Positions 28,943-31,604 of a DNA stretch of 31,604 nt are shown here, in pieces (positions within the stretch are counted from its first letter, which is position 1; every line of letters begins with the position of its first letter). This DNA is from Firmicutes bacterium UBA2296 (lineage in GTDB: Bacteria > Bacillota > UBA994). Where the stretch lies: the NCBI GenBank assembly GCA_002345475.1, contig DDWC01000102.1, positions 1 through 31,604 of the forward strand, written 5' to 3'. Below the pieces are notes generated by a model that was not told the DNA's origin, did no database searches, and saw only the letters and a program-made list of their open reading frames with translations. Position numbers and translations under genes: made by a program.

Positions 28943-28974
28943 AGATAGGGCAGGGGAAACCCTGCCCTATCTTT
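28943..28974 (+). terminator. Intercistronic hairpin after the binding-protein gene
   Basis: A 13-bp stem (28943-28955 with 28960-28972) closed by a GAAA loop is followed by TTTAA. The weak T run suggests partial termination or mRNA stabilisation, which would give more binding protein than permease. Confidence 0.7.
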
Positions 28975-29030
28975 AATGAGGACGATTGCGCCAAAACTCT
29001 CCCTCACGTGAGAAAGGAACGGTGTGCACC

Positions 29031-30002
29031 ATGTCAGGTTACATCATCCGACGCTTCTTGCAGATGCTAATCCTTCTGGTGGGCATCAGCATCCTGTCGT
29101 TTTCCATAATGCACCTCGCTCCGGGCAACCCGGTGGACCTTATGACCGACCGCACGGCTACCCCGGAAGACAAGGCCCGTATTGCAGCCTTGTACGGATT
29201 TGACCAGCCCATATACGTACAGTACTGGCGCTGGGTGAGTCAGGTTGTACAGGGCAATTTTGGCCGCTCTTTCCAGACTGGGCAGCCGGTTCTGACAATG
29301 ATATTAGAGCGTCTCCCCGCCACACTGCTACTGAACTTCGTGGCGATGCTGATGGTATATTTGCTTTCCATACCCATAGGAATAATATCCGCGGTGAAGC
29401 AGTATTCATGGTTTGATCATGTGGTTACCTTCTTCGCCTTCCTGGGACAGGCCATGCCTTCATTCTGGTTTGCCCTGCTACTCATCTATTTCGTTGGTCT
29501 GCGCAACCCCTTCATTCAGATCTCGGGGATGTCCACCTACGGGGTGAGTCTCAGCACCGCCAGCCTGTGGGTTGTTTTTCGCGATCGCATCAGGTACATG
29601 ATCTTGCCCTTGGCAGTGTTGGGTTTTGGCAGTCTGGCCAGCGTCACACGTTATATGCGCGCCAGTATGCTTGAAGTAGTCAATCAGGACTACATTCGTA
29701 CGGCGAGAGCTAAAGGACTTGCCGAGCGCAAAGTAGTGCTCAAGCACGCTTTCCGCAACGCACTGTTGCCCATCGTAACCCTTATAGGCTTTGAACTGCC
29801 CATCCTGTTCAGTGGTTCGGTTGTTATCGAAACCATTTTCTCCTGGCCGGGCATAGGGCTTCTGGCCTGGCGGGCTGTTCTGCAACGCGACTATCAGGTG
29901 GTCATGGCCTTTAACCTTCTTGGTGCGACTATGATGGTCATCGGGGTTTTCATTGCGGATATGCTGTATCTCGTGGTTGATCCACGTATCAAGTACGATT
30001 AG
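29031..30002 (+). CDS. Peptide ABC transporter permease, DppB/OppB type
   Basis: A 323-residue inner-membrane permease with about six helices: GYIIRRFLQMLILLVGISIL at the start, then a large external loop (SRSF-like segment FGRSFQTGQPV). The coupling (EAA) loop is DYIRTARAKGLAERKVVLKH followed by FRNALLPIV, which docks with the ATPases. ATG 29031 lies 11 nt after AAAGGA; a GTG at 29022 is possible. It ends 15 bp before the second permease gene. Confidence 0.95.
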   Translation: MSGYIIRRFLQMLILLVGISILSFSIMHLAPGNPVDLMTDRTATPEDKARIAALYGFDQPIYVQYWRWVSQVVQGNFGRSFQTGQPVLTMILERLPATLLLNFVAMLMVYLLSIPIGIISAVKQYSWFDHVVTFFAFLGQAMPSFWFALLLIYFVGLRNPFIQISGMSTYGVSLSTASLWVVFRDRIRYMILPLAVLGFGSLASVTRYMRASMLEVVNQDYIRTARAKGLAERKVVLKHAFRNALLPIVTLIGFELPILFSGSVVIETIFSWPGIGLLAWRAVLQRDYQVVMAFNLLGATMMVIGVFIADMLYLVVDPRIKYD

Positions 30003-30017
30003 GAGGTGGTGAGCAAC

Positions 30018-30914
30018 ATGGAACGAAAACCTGAAGTGACGGCAGTGACGACCGAGGTCGTCATGCCCAAGGAAGAGACCTATCTGTCCATGGTGTGGCG
30101 CCGCTTCAAACGCCACAAGCTGGCCGTAGTGAGTCTGGTGATACTGGTCCTGTTGTATCTGATGGCTATTTTTGCGCCATATCTCGCTCCGTACCACTAC
30201 AGCGAGATGCAACTGGACAAGGCTTTGCAGCCACCGAGCGCGGAGCACCTTTTTGGTACTGACCGCATCGGCTCGGATATTCTGAGCCGCATCATCTGGG
30301 GAAGTCGCATCAGTCTCAGCGTAGGATTTGTGGCGGCGGGGATTGCCTTGACCCTGGGAACCATAATTGGTTCCATTTCCGGTTATTTCGCGGGTACCGT
30401 GATCGACGATATCCTGATGCGATTTACCGAGACAGTGGCGGCATTTCCCGTGATGTTTCTTCTCCTTACCGTAATTGCTATTCTGCCTCGCAGCACACTG
30501 AACATAATGGTTGTCATCGGCGCCACGTCGTGGCCCAATCTGGCGCGCATGGTGCGGGGACAATTTCTTTCACTGCGGGAACTGGACTATGTAGAAGCCG
30601 CAAAAGCCCTGGGTGCCACTGATATGCGCATAGTGTTTGTGCACATTCTACTTAACTCCATGGCACCAATCATCGTGTCGGCCACATTACGCATTGGCGG
30701 TGCCATTTTGGCAGAGTCTGGACTGGCTTTTCTGGGTCTTGGCGTGGTGTCCCCGCCCAGTTGGGGTACAATCATTAACGCCGGACGCCCGTTGTTGCGT
30801 CAGGCGCCCTGGATTATGGGATTCCCCGGTCTGTTCATCTTTGTAACAGTGCTGGCTTTTAACTACGTGGGTGACGGCCTGCGCGACGCCCTGGACCCCC
30901 GTGCTACCAGGTAG
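30018..30914 (+). CDS. Peptide ABC transporter permease, DppC/OppC type
   Basis: A 298-residue permease. An N-terminal helix follows a short cytoplasmic segment (FKRHKLAVVSLVILVLLYLM), the OppC N-terminal domain mark is HLFGTDRIGSDILSRIIWGS, and the EAA loop is DYVEAAKALGATDMRIVF. It pairs with the DppB-type permease. ATG 30018 is preceded by AGGAGGTGGTG at good spacing. The last 14 bp overlap the start of the next gene. Confidence 0.95.
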   Translation: MERKPEVTAVTTEVVMPKEETYLSMVWRRFKRHKLAVVSLVILVLLYLMAIFAPYLAPYHYSEMQLDKALQPPSAEHLFGTDRIGSDILSRIIWGSRISLSVGFVAAGIALTLGTIIGSISGYFAGTVIDDILMRFTETVAAFPVMFLLLTVIAILPRSTLNIMVVIGATSWPNLARMVRGQFLSLRELDYVEAAKALGATDMRIVFVHILLNSMAPIIVSATLRIGGAILAESGLAFLGLGVVSPPSWGTIINAGRPLLRQAPWIMGFPGLFIFVTVLAFNYVGDGLRDALDPRATR

Positions 30915-31604
30915 ACAGAAAGCAGCTACGCTTGCTGTTGTCCTTCTGATGCTTACGCCTTTGGCGCTGGGCTTTGCCGCGCAGCTGCCCCTGGGCTGGA
31001 CGCATGGCTGGTCGCAGCCGCGACACCTCGGCGCGGGAAATCGCCTGACAGGCTATCAGAGCACAGTGCTGCCTTCCGGCAAAGTGGTGCTCGTGTATGG
31101 CCAGGAAGTGAGTGGCAACACCAGGCTTGCCGTGAGCACATATGATATGCAGAGGAGCAGTATCACCGAGCAGGGTACCCTCGAGGTAGAAGGGTTGCGG
31201 GAATACGCTTTGCTGTCAGCCGAAGGCCTGGCGTACCTTGCGGTGCTACGTAGAGACTCTGAAGCCACATATGAGCCATGGCATTTTGAGCTGTGGCTCC
31301 TGCCCGACAACGAGGGAACGGCATTTCGCAAGGTAGCCTCATTTCAGCGTTTGGGCGTGGCCTCAGATATTGTTCTGGCAGCTATGGGGCCAGATCGTAT
31401 CGTGTGGTCCTGGTCAGGCAGTGGTATGGGGCTACGCAACATACATGTCCTGGTGCATGACAAGGCGGGGGAGATTCACGACCAGTTTGTCCTTGATCAC
31501 CCAGATACGGCAGACCGCTATCCATCGCTGCTGACAGAGGTGCCTGACCGCATATATCTAACCTATTACCGCGACAATGCCATGTTTTCTGAGGTATTCT
31601 ACCG
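30901..31604 (+). CDS. Exported protein of unknown function, beta-propeller-like (partial)
   Basis: The frame stays open to the right edge (about 234 codons) and begins with a good signal sequence or anchor: a basic start (LPGRQKAA), hydrophobic core TLAVVLLMLTPLALG, and FAA before the mature part. The rest is strand-rich with repeated modules such as STVLPSGKVVLVYG, GLAYLAVLRRD and PDRIVWSWSGSG followed later by PDRIYLTYYRDN, the look of a beta-propeller. GTG 30901 overlaps the permease end by 14 bp and has only a poor binding site, so translation may be coupled; ATG 30949 would cut the signal. The family is not recognised and the C terminus lies outside the window. Confidence 0.7.
   Translation, partial: MLPGRQKAATLAVVLLMLTPLALGFAAQLPLGWTHGWSQPRHLGAGNRLTGYQSTVLPSGKVVLVYGQEVSGNTRLAVSTYDMQRSSITEQGTLEVEGLREYALLSAEGLAYLAVLRRDSEATYEPWHFELWLLPDNEGTAFRKVASFQRLGVASDIVLAAMGPDRIVWSWSGSGMGLRNIHVLVHDKAGEIHDQFVLDHPDTADRYPSLLTEVPDRIYLTYYRDNAMFSEVFY

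Noticed and set aside
29478..30563. A 361-codon open frame on the minus strand opposite the two permease genes
   Set aside because: It is antisense to two clearly recognised permeases, its translation is rich in His, Gln and Asn with no domain, and it has no start site.
1..31604. CRISPR arrays, tRNA or rRNA genes, insertion sequences or prophage
   Set aside because: No spaced repeat array, no cloverleaf or rRNA-like segment, and no transposase or integrase protein was recognised on either strand.

Overview
All calls come from reading the sequence by eye; no database search or computation was run. The window looks like a monoderm, Bacillota-type (clostridial or deep-branching Firmicutes) chromosome of moderate GC. 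The reasons are strong AGGAGG-type ribosome binding sites, frequent GTG and TTG starts, a GerMN lipoprotein, Firmicutes-style lipoprotein signals, a membrane-anchored MutS-like ATPase, an L-ATC-hydrolase-family gene and a heliorhodopsin, a family known mostly from monoderms. There are no rRNA, tRNA, CRISPR or insertion sequences that I can see. The window is ordinary chromosome with short operons separated by clear hairpin terminators.

Layout. 1-1085: the tail of an unrecognised gene, then a stand-alone rnfD and its terminator. 1176-4456: a MutS-like ATPase converging on, and overlapping by 23 bp, a tetR-esterase pair that has a well-formed promoter and operator. 4531-8385 (minus strand): dnaK-grpE-dnaJ/cbpA-cbpM, a complete Hsp70 team without hrcA and with a half-size zinc region in the J protein. 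8563-9990: a membrane-anchored formylglycine-enzyme-like (SUMF1) protein and a small acidic Cys/His-rich protein. 10110-13873: a large PAS/GAF histidine kinase, interrupted near its end by an in-frame amber codon, followed by a receiver-HD-GYP regulator. 13973-15020: a DUF483-like protein.

15022-17187: a TGS-domain GTPase, a 41-residue small gene with its own promoter and terminator, and, divergent from that, a full-length heliorhodopsin with the retinal lysine and counterion in place. 17234-22250: a tight five-gene operon (TIGR04076 protein, aldo/keto reductase, serine beta-lactamase-like hydrolase, class V aminotransferase, zinc-dependent phospholipase C-like protein). 22254-26974: a secreted acidic protein, two membrane proteins (one VTT/DedA-like), a GNAT acetyltransferase, an ATC-hydrolase-like gene overlapping an Asp/Glu racemase, and a GerMN lipoprotein. 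27040-31604: an oligopeptide/dipeptide ABC importer operon (binding protein, two permeases) ending in a partial exported protein.

The items most worth a second look are the heliorhodopsin locus with its divergent micro-gene, the amber-interrupted kinase, the Cys/His/acid-rich protein, the five-gene operon, and the hydrolase-racemase pair.
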